A program made the position numbers and the translations under genes. Of a stretch of 30,000 bases of DNA, positions 12,641-24,108 are shown piece by piece. Source of the DNA: Halocaridina rubra (taxonomy: Eukaryota > Arthropoda > Malacostraca > Decapoda > Atyidae); the NCBI GenBank assembly GCA_037179515.1, contig JAXCGZ010010013.1, forward strand, positions 15,001-45,000. The letters are read 5' to 3'. The stretch's first letter is position 1. Every line of letters begins with the position of its first letter. Below the pieces are notes generated by a model. The model saw only the letters and a program-made list of their open reading frames with translations. It did not search any database and had not been told where the DNA came from.

Positions 12641-15495
12641 ACAGAAGATCAGGGGATGGGGCCTCATTAAGATTGTTATACACAAATGCTGATGGATTAG
12701 CTGGTAAGGCAGTAGAATTAAAAGATAGGATTCACAACAGTAAGGCAGATATAGTAGCAATTACAGAGACTAAGTTGAGTGAGGACATAAACAGTGTCAC
12801 AGTTTTTCCTAAGGGCTTCAGAATACTAAGGGTTGAAAGATGTGAGAGGACTGGTGGAGGGATAGCACTGCTCATAAGTGAGAGGATTCAAGTTGAAGAA
12901 ATAAACTTGGCTATAGAAAGTGAGTTCAGGGAATTTCTTGTTGCTCGCATAAATACTGGGTCAGAGAGCATTATAATAACTGTTGTATACAACCCACCAA
13001 GGAACCAAAATAGGCTTGAAATTTATGAGGAAAGTCATATAGGTACTATTGAAGTCATAAACTCAGTTGTTAACATGGCACGGGAGAAAAAATGTAGGAT
13101 TTTGATTATGGGAGACTTTAATCATAAAGAGATAGATTGGATAAATCTTGACCCACACAGTGGTGAGGACTCATTCGGGGCAAGATTCCTAGATTGCGTA
13201 CAAGGGAATTTCCTACACCAACATGTAATGGAACCAACAAGAGCCAGGGGTGGGGATGAGCCATCACTACTTGATCTAGTGTTCACAGATAATGTGTTGG
13301 ATATTGAAAATATTGAGTATGAACCACCAATTGGAAAGAGTGACCACTGTGTGTTGTTGATGGAGTATATCATTGAAGATATTCTTCCTGAGAGTAGAGG
13401 CACTGAGGACATGAGGAGGAACTATCGGAAAGGAAATTACATCAAAATGAATGAGCTTTTTGCAGTTATTGACTGGAGAACCTTATTTTACAACAAATCT
13501 GTACAAGAAATGTATGACATCTTTTGTGAGAAATATGGGAAGATAGTAGATTGCTGCATACCTGTCACCAAAGTAGGTGTAATTCATGCCAGAGAGAAAT
13601 GGTTCGATAATGGGTGTAAAAGAGCTAAGGAGTGGAGAGACAAATGCTGGAAAAGGTATAGGAGGAGAAAAAACATAAATGCCTGGCAAACCTACAAAAG
13701 AGCAAGAAATGACTACCTAAGTAAAAGGAGAGAGGCAGAGAGAGATTATGAGAGGGACATCACCAGGAAGGCTAAAGAAAATCCCAAGCTTTTCCACAGC
13801 TTTATCAGAGGAAAACTGAAGGTAAAAGAACAGGTTTTAAGGCTAAAGAGAGCGGATGGAAGCATCACTGAGACGGACGAAGAGATCTGCAAAGAATTGA
13901 ACAAGGAGTTTCAGTCAGTATTTACAGTAGAAAATACCCCACCCCCTCAGATTGCAGTGATAGAAGCTCAAGGGCCGGTATTAGAGAACATCAACCTTAC
14001 AGCCACAGAGGTATGCAAAGCGCTGATGGATTTAGATGTTCATAAAGCTACAGGTCCTGATGACATATCCCCTCATGTGCTTCAAAAATGCGCAAACACA
14101 ATATCAGTGGCACTAAGTATCATATTTAAGGAGTCACTGGAGTCGGGGGAGATTCCAAGATGCTGGAAACAAGCAAATGTGATACCTATCTTCAAAAAGG
14201 GAAGGAGGGATACGGCTCTGGACTATAGACCAGTTTCCTTGACCAGCATAGTTTGCAAAGTTATGGAGAAACTACTAAGGAAACATATCTCTCTTCACTT
14301 GGAATCCTTCAACTTTTTGTCAGTGAGGCAACATGGCTTCAGAGAAGGTAGATCAACAGTAACAAACTTATTAGAATTTTATGATGAGGTAAGCCAAATC
14401 TTACAGGAAAGAGAGGGCTGGGCAGATTGCATATTCCTAGACTTCCAGAAAGCGTTTGACACTGTTCCACATGGGAGACTTATTAGGAAGCTGCACTCAA
14501 TGGCTAGAATAGGTGGAAATGTTTTGGAATGGATAAAAACTTACTTAGAAGGAAGGGAACAGAGGGTTAGAGTAAGACACTCAGTGTCTGAATGGAGAAG
14601 AGTTAGTAGTGGAGTTCCACAGGGTTCAGTTTTAGGGCCACTTTTGTTCCTTGTATATGTAAATGACCTACCAGAGTCTGTAAATTCATTCATGAATATG
14701 TTTGCAGATGATGCAAAGATTGTGAAGAAAGTAAAAAACGAGAACAATGGTAGAGAACTTCAGGAGGATCTAAATAATCTGCATGAGTGGTCAGAAAAGT
14801 GGCTAATGAAATTCAATACCTCAAAATGTAAGGTAATGAGAATGGGTACAAGTGCAAGAAGGCCCAAGCTTGACTACTCGGTGGCTGGAGTACAACTTCA
14901 AGAGACAGAAAATGAGAGAGATCTAGGAGTAAACATACTGGCAGATTTGTCTCCAGAAATACATATAAATGGCGTAGTAAGGGCAGCATATGCATTCTTA
15001 TCAAATGTAAGGGTAGCCTTCAGGCACATGGACAAGGAAATGTTCAGAAATATTTATGTAACCTATGTGAGGCCAAAACTCGAATATGCAGCCCCCTTTT
15101 GGAATCCACACTTGAAAAAGCACATAGCTAAGCTTGAAAAAGTTCAAAGACATGCCACGAAACTGGTGCCAGAAATACGCAATCTCGGTTATGATGAGAG
15201 GCTGAGGGAATTAGACTTGCCATCACTCGAAGCTAGAAGAGTAAAGGGGGATATGGTGACAGTCTTTAAATTCCTTCATGGTTATGATAGAGTGGATAGG
15301 GATCGATATTTCGATATGGCTGGCTCTAGAACTAGAGGTCATAGTTTGAAGCTTCGTAAGAAAACTTCTTTGCAGGATGTAAGGAAATACTTTTTCAGTG
15401 TAAGAGTAGTTGATAATTGGAATTGGCTAAGCGAGGAGGTAGTTAATGCTATCTCAATCCATAGTTTTAAGGACAGGTACGATAAGTATCACTAA
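12532..15495 (+). CDS. Open LINE ORF2: endonuclease-reverse transcriptase
   Basis: This 987-codon frame has no stop or frameshift. Its first ATG and a His-Thr run come from flanking DNA and a (CA)n tract; element-derived protein starts near residue 37. The endonuclease begins at about residue 46 (LRLLYTNADGL), with ITETKLS, MGDFNHKEIDW (193-203) and SDHC (270-273). The reverse transcriptase has HKATGPDDISP (from 504), motif A FLDFQKAFDTVPHG with Asp637, SSGVPQGSVLGPLL, and FADD (724-727). The C-terminus has RDLGVNI, VRPKLEYAAPFW and VQRHATKLVPEIR, as in CR1/L2/Jockey-group LINEs. All catalytic residues I can identify are present. It lacks a LINE 5' UTR and any ORF1, so it is a truncated copy and probably not an autonomous element. 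Whether it is expressed cannot be seen. Confidence 0.9.
12547..12638. repeat. (CA)n microsatellite at LINE 5' junction
   Basis: An uninterrupted CA run of about 92 bases that stops exactly where LINE sequence begins (TGACAGAAGATCAGGGG). Translated in frame it gives the His-Thr run of the open LINE ORF. Confidence 0.98.
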
Positions 15496-15583
15496 GTCTA
15501 AAATGGAACCGATCAGGAGACGGGAAGATACGAGCTTTGGGCTCTTTCCCGTAAACACAATTAGGTAATCACAATTAGGTAAT

Positions 15584-15586
<3 letters not shown>
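12639..15586 (+). mobile_element. CR1/L2-like LINE, 5'-truncated, intact ORF2
   Basis: LINE sequence starts at the (CA)n junction just before the endonuclease domain and runs to the 3' end. There is a short 3' UTR after the stop at 15493-15495, containing GATACGAGCTTTGGGCTCTTTCCCGT (first half at about 15528). The element ends in two copies of the tail unit ACAATTAGGTAATC (15557-15584), then (AT)n. The 3' end is fixed by comparison with the second copy ending near 27800. No target duplication was found, which is common for CR1/L2-type elements. The clade call rests on motif style; jockey-type labels in databases would be the usual annotation. Confidence 0.88.

Positions 15587-15675
<89 letters not shown>
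15587..15675. repeat. (AT)n microsatellite after LINE tail
   Basis: An AT run with one phase break (ATTATA) near 15645, starting directly after the LINE tail repeats. Confidence 0.97.
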
Positions 15676-15680
<5 letters not shown>

Positions 15681-15888
15681 TTTCACATAATGAATATTTG
15701 TACATATTTATAATAAATTTTTCCTGTTCTCAATGCTAAATCCCGAATGCAATTGGAAGATGCAGAATGAATTGTCAATTTGATTTGCAAAGCACATCAA
15801 TGCAATCATGACTTTATTCCACAAATCATTCTGTAGAGGTCCCTAAGGCCCCCAGGAATATGTTCCCGTCATTGTTATACATATCTAA

Positions 15889-16070
<182 letters not shown>

Positions 16071-16119
16071 TCATTTTTTCGCACACCATTCTTGTATAAA
16101 TCTCCCAGTGGCTCCATGT

Positions 16120-16265
<146 letters not shown>

Positions 16266-16365
16266 CTCATTTTTGCTTCAACAACTTGATATGAAGATAA
16301 TCAGCTTCTTGTAAAGAACAGTTGTTTTGATAATGAGGTGTTGTGTTAAAACGAGCCCACATTTT

Positions 16366-16646
<281 letters not shown>

Positions 16647-16779
16647 CTGAAATTATTTATGTGTTCCAGAGGGGTGATTAAATAACATAAGCAAGTTTTG
16701 AAATAAATGCAATGTAAACAGCGGTTTACTATGTGTAGCTTCATGCCACAAATTAGTGGTTATGGCCATTGATGTAAAC

Positions 16780-17455
16780 AGCGTGACCGAGAGTTTGACA
16801 GCAAAGTAATCCTTAGAATGAAATGGTGTAAACTTAAGAAAAAATGCTGAAGAGGTTATTCAAGAAAGAGTTGGCGGGTGTTGCCATTCTGATAGAAAGT
16901 GTTTCAAAAATTAGTTGGAAAACAACCAAATTATCCTTAGAATGGGTAAAGAAATGCTAGATTACTTACCTACCGGCAGAAAGGAAACGTAATGTTGGAA
17001 TGAGGAAGTTTAGAATAATGCTAGAATAACTCAAATTTTCAAAGCATTACAAGAGAATGGAGAGCGTGGATGACAGACATATACACCAAAAAAAGTAGAA
17101 GGAACTACCGCATGAGGTGTTCGCAATGCTGAATGGGCAGCAAAAGACCTACAGGATTTCGAAAATGAAACATAAAAGATGTTTTTCAAGTTATGCAGTT
17201 GAAAATGAGGAATAAAGTTTCCAGGGAAATGGAGGAGACATGCCAAATACATTATATAGAATTCTGAAACAGTTGTATATTGAAAACTCTAAGAAAGATT
17301 ACACACTCAATGCCCAGGAAACATATGAAGCATTGGGAAGGAAATAGGAGCATTATCAATGAAAAATGAGTAGGTAGTTGAATCAGATGGTATAATACCA
17401 GATGTATAATCAATACTATTAGCTAATATAAGGTATGTAATGAGAAAAACTTAAA
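16780..17455 (+). pseudogene. Ancient RTE LINE fossil (endonuclease/RT linker to RT start)
   Basis: Three short translated blocks align in order with the RTE elements in this window. LRMKWCKLK (16812) matches their RIKWWKLK. GKEMLDYLPTGRKET, then a stop, then CWNEEV (about 16945-17010) matches the GKSSGRK and WLNEEV region. KNE, a stop, then VVESDGIIPDV (about 17365-17406) matches KNGKAAGPDNMPVEV. Spacing between first and second blocks (about 133 bases) and first to third (about 550) is close to that in the element at 18524 (about 147 and 630). The frame changes at least once and several stops are present. No ends or target duplication are visible. It is much older than the other two RTE copies. 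Confidence 0.6.
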
Positions 17456-17995
17456 CCTATGCAAACACGCCGATTACATTGAGAGATTCGTGAATATGCT
17501 AGTATATAAATTAAAGAACACAAGATTTGGTGACTACAAAGGTATGAAGCGGGAAATAATTTATAGTGGAGATCTCTGTGGGAGAAGTTCCTTATTTTCT
17601 CTGCAAATGACATGTTTATATCTTGGTGTCTTGTAATGTAAGCAAAATATATATTTCCCATTGATGCTATGTAATTATGCTTAGTATTTAGAGATATCCT
17701 TTCCATTACCAGATTCCTTAGACAAGCAACTGTAACATAAGATGTATGCATTTATTGTTAAGGAATCAATCATGAAAGTGCTTATTTAGGATAACGATGA
17801 AATTACAGCCTTCGAACACCTACAAAACAAGTCTTCAAGAAATTTTGTAGAAAATCATATCTGTTGGAGATATCTGTTACCGCTATGGGGTAAGTTCTTT
17901 CTATACCCTCTCTTCAAAGGAGGTTCTTGAAACATGCTGTCTTGTGAAATGAATATATAATACACTCCCCTCTAATGCAATATCCTTATGTTAAG

Positions 17996-17997
<2 letters not shown>
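17456..17997. other. AT-rich sequence with nothing recognised
   Basis: No feature could be supported between the RTE fossil and the (AT)n array that precedes the nested hAT. A 110-codon minus-strand chance ORF occurs but shows no family motif. Confidence 0.55.

Positions 17998-18061
<64 letters not shown>
17998..18061. repeat. (AT)n microsatellite
   Basis: A pure AT run of about 64 bases lying 29 bases left of the presumed hAT terminus at 18091. Confidence 0.97.
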
Positions 18062-18065
<4 letters not shown>

Positions 18066-18507
18066 TAGTCATGCATGTGATACTAAATTATAGAGATTCG
18101 CTGTGGCGGAGGCGGAGGCGGATATTTATTTTTAAAATATGCGGTTGAGGAAAATAATGCGGAATTTTAAATATCTATTTTTGAAGAAGCGGATACAGTT
18201 GCGATTATTTGCACCACCATATCCGTGGTTGCGGATGCCGATTTTTTTACACGTCACAATTATTCATATATAATACTATTAATTATGCACTATTGAGTGA
18301 TGAGTTTTAGCTGCACTTAAATATTTATGTAAGAGTACATACTATGTAGTACGTACATAGTATATAGTGCATAGCATACTACACTTAAGTGTGTTACCAG
18401 GATGCGGGATGGGGACCCAATTCGTCATAAATCCCACCAACCACTTTGCCCAACCTCCACCCTTGGAAAGTGGCAAACTTAAACTGCCTATCATTTTTAG
18501 CTATTCT

Positions 18508-18523
18508 AGTATGCTACTACTTA
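18508..18523. repeat. Nested RTE target site duplication, left copy
   Basis: AGTATGCTACTACTTA is repeated exactly at 21618-21633, on the far side of the RTE, within hAT-derived sequence. Confidence 0.95.
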
Positions 18524-21500
18524 AACCCAGCCTCTGGGTTGCTAGAAATAGCAGCCCAGTGCCGGTCCCAAGCCCGGAAAAATGGGGAGGGTTGGCGTCA
18601 GGAAGGGCATCCGGCTGTAAAACCCTTTTGCCAAAACCCATGGATAGCAGTCGAGAGAATACCGAAGATGGCCAGGGCGTACCCCACTCACGCGACGCAC
18701 AGAGGAGCCCGACCTCTGTTGAAACTGGACGAGGGTTACCGCATCAATATGGACGGGTGCGGCTAAAGAAGCGAGTTCATACCCTGAGGATTGCTACTCT
18801 TAACATCGGTAGCATGACCGGTAGAGGAAGAGAAGTTGCGGATTTGATGGAGAGAAGAAAGATTAACATACTGTGTGTACAAGAGACAAGATGGAAAGGA
18901 AATAAAGCGCAAGATTTGGGTGGAGGCTACAAGTTGATATACAGTGGAGCGGATGAGAGAGGAAGAAATGGAGTGGGTGTGGTGCTAGACCCCCAAACCA
19001 AGGAGGAGCTGGTGGAGGTGGTGAGGAAGAGCAGCAGGATTTTGAGGATCAAGTTGGTATATGGTCAGGAAGCAATAAACGTGATCAGCGCATATGCCCC
19101 CCAAGTTGGGTGCGATGACGCAGAGAAGGAAACGTTCTGGCAAGAAATGGACGAAGTACAGAGGGAGGTCCCGCCGGGGGAGAGGTGTGTCGTGGGCGGC
19201 GACTTAAACGGGCATATAGGACATGACAATGATGGAGTGAGACGAGTTCATGGAGGCAAAGGTACTGGAGTGAAAAACCAGGAGGGGGAGAGCGTGCTGG
19301 AATTTGCCATAGCATTTGACATGGCGATCCTGAACACGTTCTTCATGAAAAACAGCTACCGGACATACAGGAGTGGTCCCAGAGAGAGTCAAATCGACTT
19401 CCTCCTGTATCGAAGAGAAAACATCCGAGAAGTGGAAGACTGTAAAGTACTACAAGGAGAGAGTGTGGGAACGCAGCACAGCCCAGTTGTGGCGAAGCTG
19501 GTTGTAAGGACGCGAAGGACCGGAGTCGAGAGGGGAGAACCTAGGATCAAGTGGTGGAAACTCAAGGATGAGGTGGTGCGGCAGGAGTTCAAGAGGAAAG
19601 CACTACAAAGGATAAAAGAGGCAGAGGAGGTGGATCAGTGGTGGAAAAGGAACAGTGAAGTGATCAGGAGTACGGCAGAGGAAGTCCTCGGAAAGTCATC
19701 TGGAAAGAAGCCGAGAAACGGAAAAGAGTCTTGGTGGTGGTCCTCAAATTGCAAAGAGAAGATAGAAAAGAAGAAAGAGATGAAGAAAGCTTACGACAAG
19801 GAAAGAACAGAGGAGCGTAAAGCTATGTTGAAAGATGCAAATGAGGCGAAGAGGGCTGTAGCACAGGCGCGTGCAGCAGCACTGCAGGATATGTATGAGA
19901 ACCTTGAAACAAAGGAGGGACAGAAGAGAATCTATAAGTTAGCAAAAGAAAGGAACAGATCGACAAAGGACCTAACATCAATAAAGCAAATCAAGGATAA
20001 GAACGGAAGAGTGCTTACTGACCCCGACATGATTAAAATGCGGTGGAGGGACTACTACGAAGAACTTCTAAATCAGGAAAATCCAAGAATACGAAGAGGT
20101 GAAGGAGTGGGAATGGAGGGAGAGGTAGACGCTGTGAGTAAGGCGGAAGTCAGAGAAGCGTTGAAGAAGATGAAAAATGGAAAGTCAGTAGGGCCAGACC
20201 AGATTCCTGCAGAGGTATGGAAGAGTTTAGGCGAAGAAGGGATACGGGTGCTGACAAAGTTCCTGAGTATGGTGATGAAGGAAGAGACTATCCCGAACGA
20301 GTGGAGAGATAGTATAATGGTACCGATTTTCAAAGAAAAGGGAGACATCCAGAGTTGCAACATCTATAGAGGAATTAAGCTAACATCTCACACTATGAAG
20401 CTGCTGGAAAGAGTGTTGGATAAAAGGCTGAGGGAGGAGACAGAAGTTTGTAGTGAGCAGTTTGGTTTTATGAAAGGTCGAGGAACAATGGATGCAGTAT
20501 TCGCAATGAGGCAGACAATGGAAAAATATAGAGATAAGCAAAGAGGGCTGTACATGGCGTTTATTGACCTGGAAAAAGCTTATGATCGGGTCCCGAGAAG
20601 CGAGGTGTGGAGGAGTATGAGGTCTAAGGGAGTGAAGGAGAAGTATGTCAAGATAGTTCAGGACATATACAGGGAAGCCACAACAAGAGTAAGAAGTACA
20701 GTTGGCACTACAGAGCCTTTTCAGGTGAAAGTTGGACTCCATCAGGGATCAGCTCTTAGCCCCTATCTATTTAACCTTCTCATGGATGTGATGGTGGAGG
20801 AAGTGACAAAGGAGGCACCATGGAGCATGCTCTTTGCCGACAATATTGTTTTGGTCTCCGAGAGCCGTGAAGAATTGCAAGAGAGGTTGGAGCTATGGAG
20901 GGGTTTGCTGGAGGATTACGGACTGAAGGTGAGCAGACAGAAAACGGAGTACCTGGAGTGCAATGTGAAACAAGGAGGCGACCTGTTCATGCAAGACCAC
21001 AAGCTCCCAAAGGCGGACGCCTTCAAATACCTCGGCTCCTACGTAACGAAGGATGGAGACCTAGAGAGAGAGATTGATCATAGGATCCAGGTAGCGTGGA
21101 ACGGCTGGAAGAGAACATCAGGGGTGCTATGTGACAAGAAAATCAGTGCTAGAGTGAAAGGAAAAGTGTACAAGTCAGTTGTGAGACCAGCGTTGCTGTA
21201 CGGTGCGGAGACGTGGCCAGTGAAAAAGGTTCAAGAAAGGAAGATAGATGTCGCAGAAATGAGAATGCTGAGGTGGATGTGTGGGGTGACGAGGGAAGAC
21301 AGGATACGAAATGACCAGATCAGAGGTGCAGTGAAGGTGGTGGAGGCGTCGGCGAAAGCGCAGGAGAGGAGATTACAGTGGTTCGGTCATGTGAAGAGGA
21401 GAGAAGAAGACTACGTGGGTGTGAGAGTGATGGAGATGGACGTGGAGGGCAGACGAAGACGAGGAAGACCTAAACTACGTGGAAGGACCGACTGAAGGAG

Positions 21501-21617
21501 GATCTCAGAGAGAGACAGCTGGAGGAGGAGCAAGTGATGGACCGGAACCAGTGGAGACGACTAGTGAAGAGATGCGACCCCATATGAAAATGGGAACGCA
21601 AATAGAGGAAGAAGAAG
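18524..21617 (+). mobile_element. Full-length RTE-clade LINE nested in hAT, recent
   Basis: The roughly 3.09-kb plus-strand element lies between exact 16-bp target duplications. It starts ACCCAGCC like the element at 7059-10180, shares the leader block GGAAGGGCATCCGGC, and has 116 bases before the ORF start against 120 in the other copy. It ends in a short GAA-type tail (GGAAGAAGAAG at about 21608-21617). Only one frameshift and one active-site change are evident, so it is younger than the other RTE copy and necessarily younger than the hAT it landed in. The two RTEs belong to related but distinct subfamilies, to judge from their clearly diverged proteins. Confidence 0.95.
18640..21587 (+). 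pseudogene. RTE endonuclease-RT, one frameshift and FADN active site
   Basis: ATG 18640 is preferred: it is the first in-frame ATG inside the element and sits at the same distance from the 5' end as in the sister copy. The frame is also open upstream to 18367, but that part is hAT flank and leader. The endonuclease (residues 49-285) has QETRWKGN with Glu82, GGDLNGHIG with Asp188 and Asn190, SQIDFLL with Asp253 and QHSPVV with His280. The reverse transcriptase runs from about residue 495, with FIDLEKAYDRVPR (Asp643) and LHQGSALSP. Its catalytic box reads FADN (732-735), not FADD. A one-base loss near 21475-21480 ends the long frame at 21495. In the next frame the normal C-terminus resumes (WKDRLKEDLRE, then DRNQWRRLVKRCDPI) to a stop at 21585-21587. 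The Asn substitution would be expected to abolish reverse transcription. Confidence 0.93.
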
Positions 21618-21633
21618 AGTATGCTACTACTTA
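21618..21633. repeat. Nested RTE target site duplication, right copy
   Basis: An exact 16-bp match to 18508-18523. hAT sequence resumes immediately after it, 27 bases before the end of the hAT stop codon on the minus strand. Confidence 0.95.
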
Positions 21634-21660
21634 CAAGCTGCCATATTTATTAATCAAACT

Positions 21661-23608
21661 TTAGTTGCTGCAGATTTTTCTTCTAAAAGAGTAACATTTC
21701 TGTTTCTCTCCCTTTAAACAGCTTCCCTTTTCATTATATATATTGACATCACCACTAAATAGATGTTCAATAGCAACACTGCTTGGAGGACAACTCAGGT
21801 ATTGTTGGGCAAGTTTTCCTAATGTAGGGTATTTGGTGATGTTGTTGCCCACTATTTCAATGGGCCTTCATCAGCTCCGAGTCTCTTTTCCTTATGGTAT
21901 TCATGAACCATGTCAATTGTGCTTGATTTTGCATTCTTCTCCGATCCTTCGTCGCTGCTGTATGCTAAGGTAAATGCCAGTGCACCTTTCAAAGAAGTGT
22001 TTATGCTTTGTGAAGTGCTGGCTTTGGGTGAATCATCTCTTTTTCTCTTCTTTGTTGGTTTTTCGTTCTCAGCAACAGCAACACTTACAATCATATAATT
22101 CTTATCACCTAGTTGAGCTACTGTTCCTTGCACCAACTTTGCACTATGTAAGGATGAGAAACATTTTCCTTTATACCGAGGGTCAAGATAAGTTACCACT
22201 CTGTAATTGTTGTCCATTTCTAGTCCTGCAAATCTCTTTTCATTTTCTGCCTTCATGTTTTTTTTTCACCTCATTAATTATTTCCACACCTATCTGGAAA
22301 TCTTCACTCTTACCATCTGAGTTTGAGTTGTGTAGTGGTGAGGAGTCTGACTCTAAGGACCCAACTATTGTTAGCTGAAGGACATTCTAGAGACATAAAA
22401 TGAGGGGTATTACATCAGCTACAGCTGATGCAGAATGCCTAATTTCTTTGGTAAGTTCCTCATATGGTTCTAAAGATTTTACACACTGTAATAGAATAAC
22501 CCATTCATCACTGCTAAGCTGTGGCATTTTATGGTTGTTTGCCACTTATACACAAAGGAGTTCCTTCATGCGTGCGGTTCCTTTAAGCATGTGTAGCGTG
22601 CTGTTCCACCTTGTTGATGAATCGTGGACAACTTTTAGGTTCGGTAACTGTAACCGTCCCTGGATTTCTTTAGTTCATCCTGGGCCATAGTTGAATGGTG
22701 GAAGTGTTTGGCAAGCTTTCTACACTTCATAGTTAAATCACTAATTTCTTTTTGTGACTGGAAGCCTTGTTTTACAAGTAACTGTACTTTATGTACAGCA
22801 CAATCCAGTTATTTAATCCAGACAGGAAAAGAGCTTTCTTCATGTTTGCTCCTGAGTCACGCACTACACACTGCACACTGTTGTGAGAAATTTCCCGTCT
22901 GTCCAACATGTCGTTGAATTTTCTGGAAATATAATCACCAGTGTGACTTTAATCTTATGGCTCGGTGCCCACAACAAAGTTTACTCTCTTGAAATCACAA
23001 GTGATGGCATGCGTGGTTAGACTTAATAGTGAAACACCCGCCAAGGTGTCGGACCACACATTTGCAGTGAACGACATTCTGCTTCCCATACTATTTGTGA
23101 TCTTATTAATCATCTTCACTTGGCCACACACAGCATTATAAACGTTTGTGCAATTCATTGTGGAGTAGAAGATCCGTAGTTTTAATTTGTATTGTGGGAC
23201 AGCCTTGGACATGAGTCTCATAAATCCCACATCTTCCATATGGTTGAATGGAAGGTCATCAATCACTAACAGATCAAATATATATCTGTCAATTTCTTTG
23301 GTCTTTGGATGAAAAACATCCCACACTTTCACAGTTGTAAGGCTGTGGCACTCCATTTGCACCTGTCTGATCCCATTCTTCATTTTCTGAATAGGCGTTT
23401 TTTCAGAGTCCTTTCTCTCTGCACTTTTATTTTCTTCATTTTGCATCTCAGCATATTATTCTTCGCGTTTGGATCTTAAGTGGCTTTTCAAATTAGTGGT
23501 TCCATGTCCTTTTCATGAATACATTTGTTTGCGCATAGGACACAGAGCATTGTCATTGGATGTTTTCAAGAAAAGCTACCATACGGCACTGCTAGTTATC
23601 GAAGCCAT
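21661..23608 (-). pseudogene. hAT (BED zinc finger, Ac-like) transposase pseudogene
   Basis: From ATG 23608 the frame gives MASITSSAVW, a stop, LFLKTSNDNALC, and then KGHGTTNLKSHL. This is a BED zinc finger with a degraded cysteine pair and three in-frame stops (TAG, TGA, TAA). The open part 22955-23446 has IDRYIFDLLVIDDLPFNHME and MSFTANVWSD, where relatives usually have Asp in place of Asn. The next 700 bases are broken but still show DSGANMKKAL and a decayed tryptophan-rich region. The piece ending at 21852 has VVTYLDPRYKGKCF; after a shift, QYLSCPPSSVAIEHLFSGD and NIYNEKG mark the C-terminal dimerisation region, with a stop at 21661. It covers essentially a full-length transposase and is clearly dead. 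Confidence 0.88.
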
Positions 23609-23829
23609 GGTTGGTCTGACTTCAGGTGCACGGCGTAATACATGACTAACATCCGCGTCTTTTTAACATGTATGCGGATGAAGATGCGGAGCTTCTGTCA
23701 TCTGAAAATGCACTTGCGGAGGCGGATCTTTTGTTGTTTAAAAACGCGGCTGCAGATAGTAATGCAGATATTAATTTTACTGAAGAGGCTCCGCGGATGC
23801 GGTTGCGGAGGCGGATATCCGATATATCA

Positions 23830-23832
<3 letters not shown>

Positions 23833-23914
<82 letters not shown>
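23833..23914. repeat. (AT)n microsatellite between hAT and SINE
   Basis: A pure AT run of about 82 bases, with the presumed hAT end on its left and the tRNA-derived SINE on its right. Confidence 0.97.
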
Positions 23915-23916
<2 letters not shown>

Positions 23917-23917
<1 letters not shown>

Positions 23918-24108
23918 TAGTCACCGTGGCTCAAGCGGTAGCGTTCACGACCCTGAGGCGTCAGGTCGAGAGTTTGCGCCCCGTCACTGTCTGAGGTTAG
24001 CAAGGGCATGCAGTCAGGGTAGCGATTACATCTGACAAAACTAGTCCTTTGAAAGAAGGCAACCGTCCTAGCCCTTGGTAGAAAAGGGATTCCATGACGT
24101 AAAACCGG

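Larger units (their letters stand above)
18091..23832 (-). mobile_element. Decayed Ac-like hAT transposon carrying a nested RTE
   Basis: A minus-strand BED-type hAT transposase lies between two regions rich in GCGGA/GCGGAT motifs: 18105-18235 and 23670-23820. These look like subterminal binding-site clusters of one element. The outer ends read TAGAGATTCG at 18091 and, on the minus strand, TAGTGATATA from 23832, an imperfect inverted pair. No 8-bp target duplication is visible, since the right flank is (AT)n. Removing the RTE and one target copy leaves about 2.63 kb, normal for hAT. The ends are inferred and could be off by a few bases. Confidence 0.75.

Noticed and set aside
17419..17751. 110-codon minus-strand ORF
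   Set aside because: No family motif is visible and it overlaps the end of the RTE fossil on the other strand.
18083..18090. CTAAATTA as target duplication of the second hAT
   Set aside because: The corresponding right flank is (AT)n and does not match, so no duplication can be claimed.
18367..18639. N-terminal 91 codons of the long RTE frame
   Set aside because: They come from hAT flank, the target duplication and the RTE leader; the element only starts at 18524 and its own ATG is at 18640.
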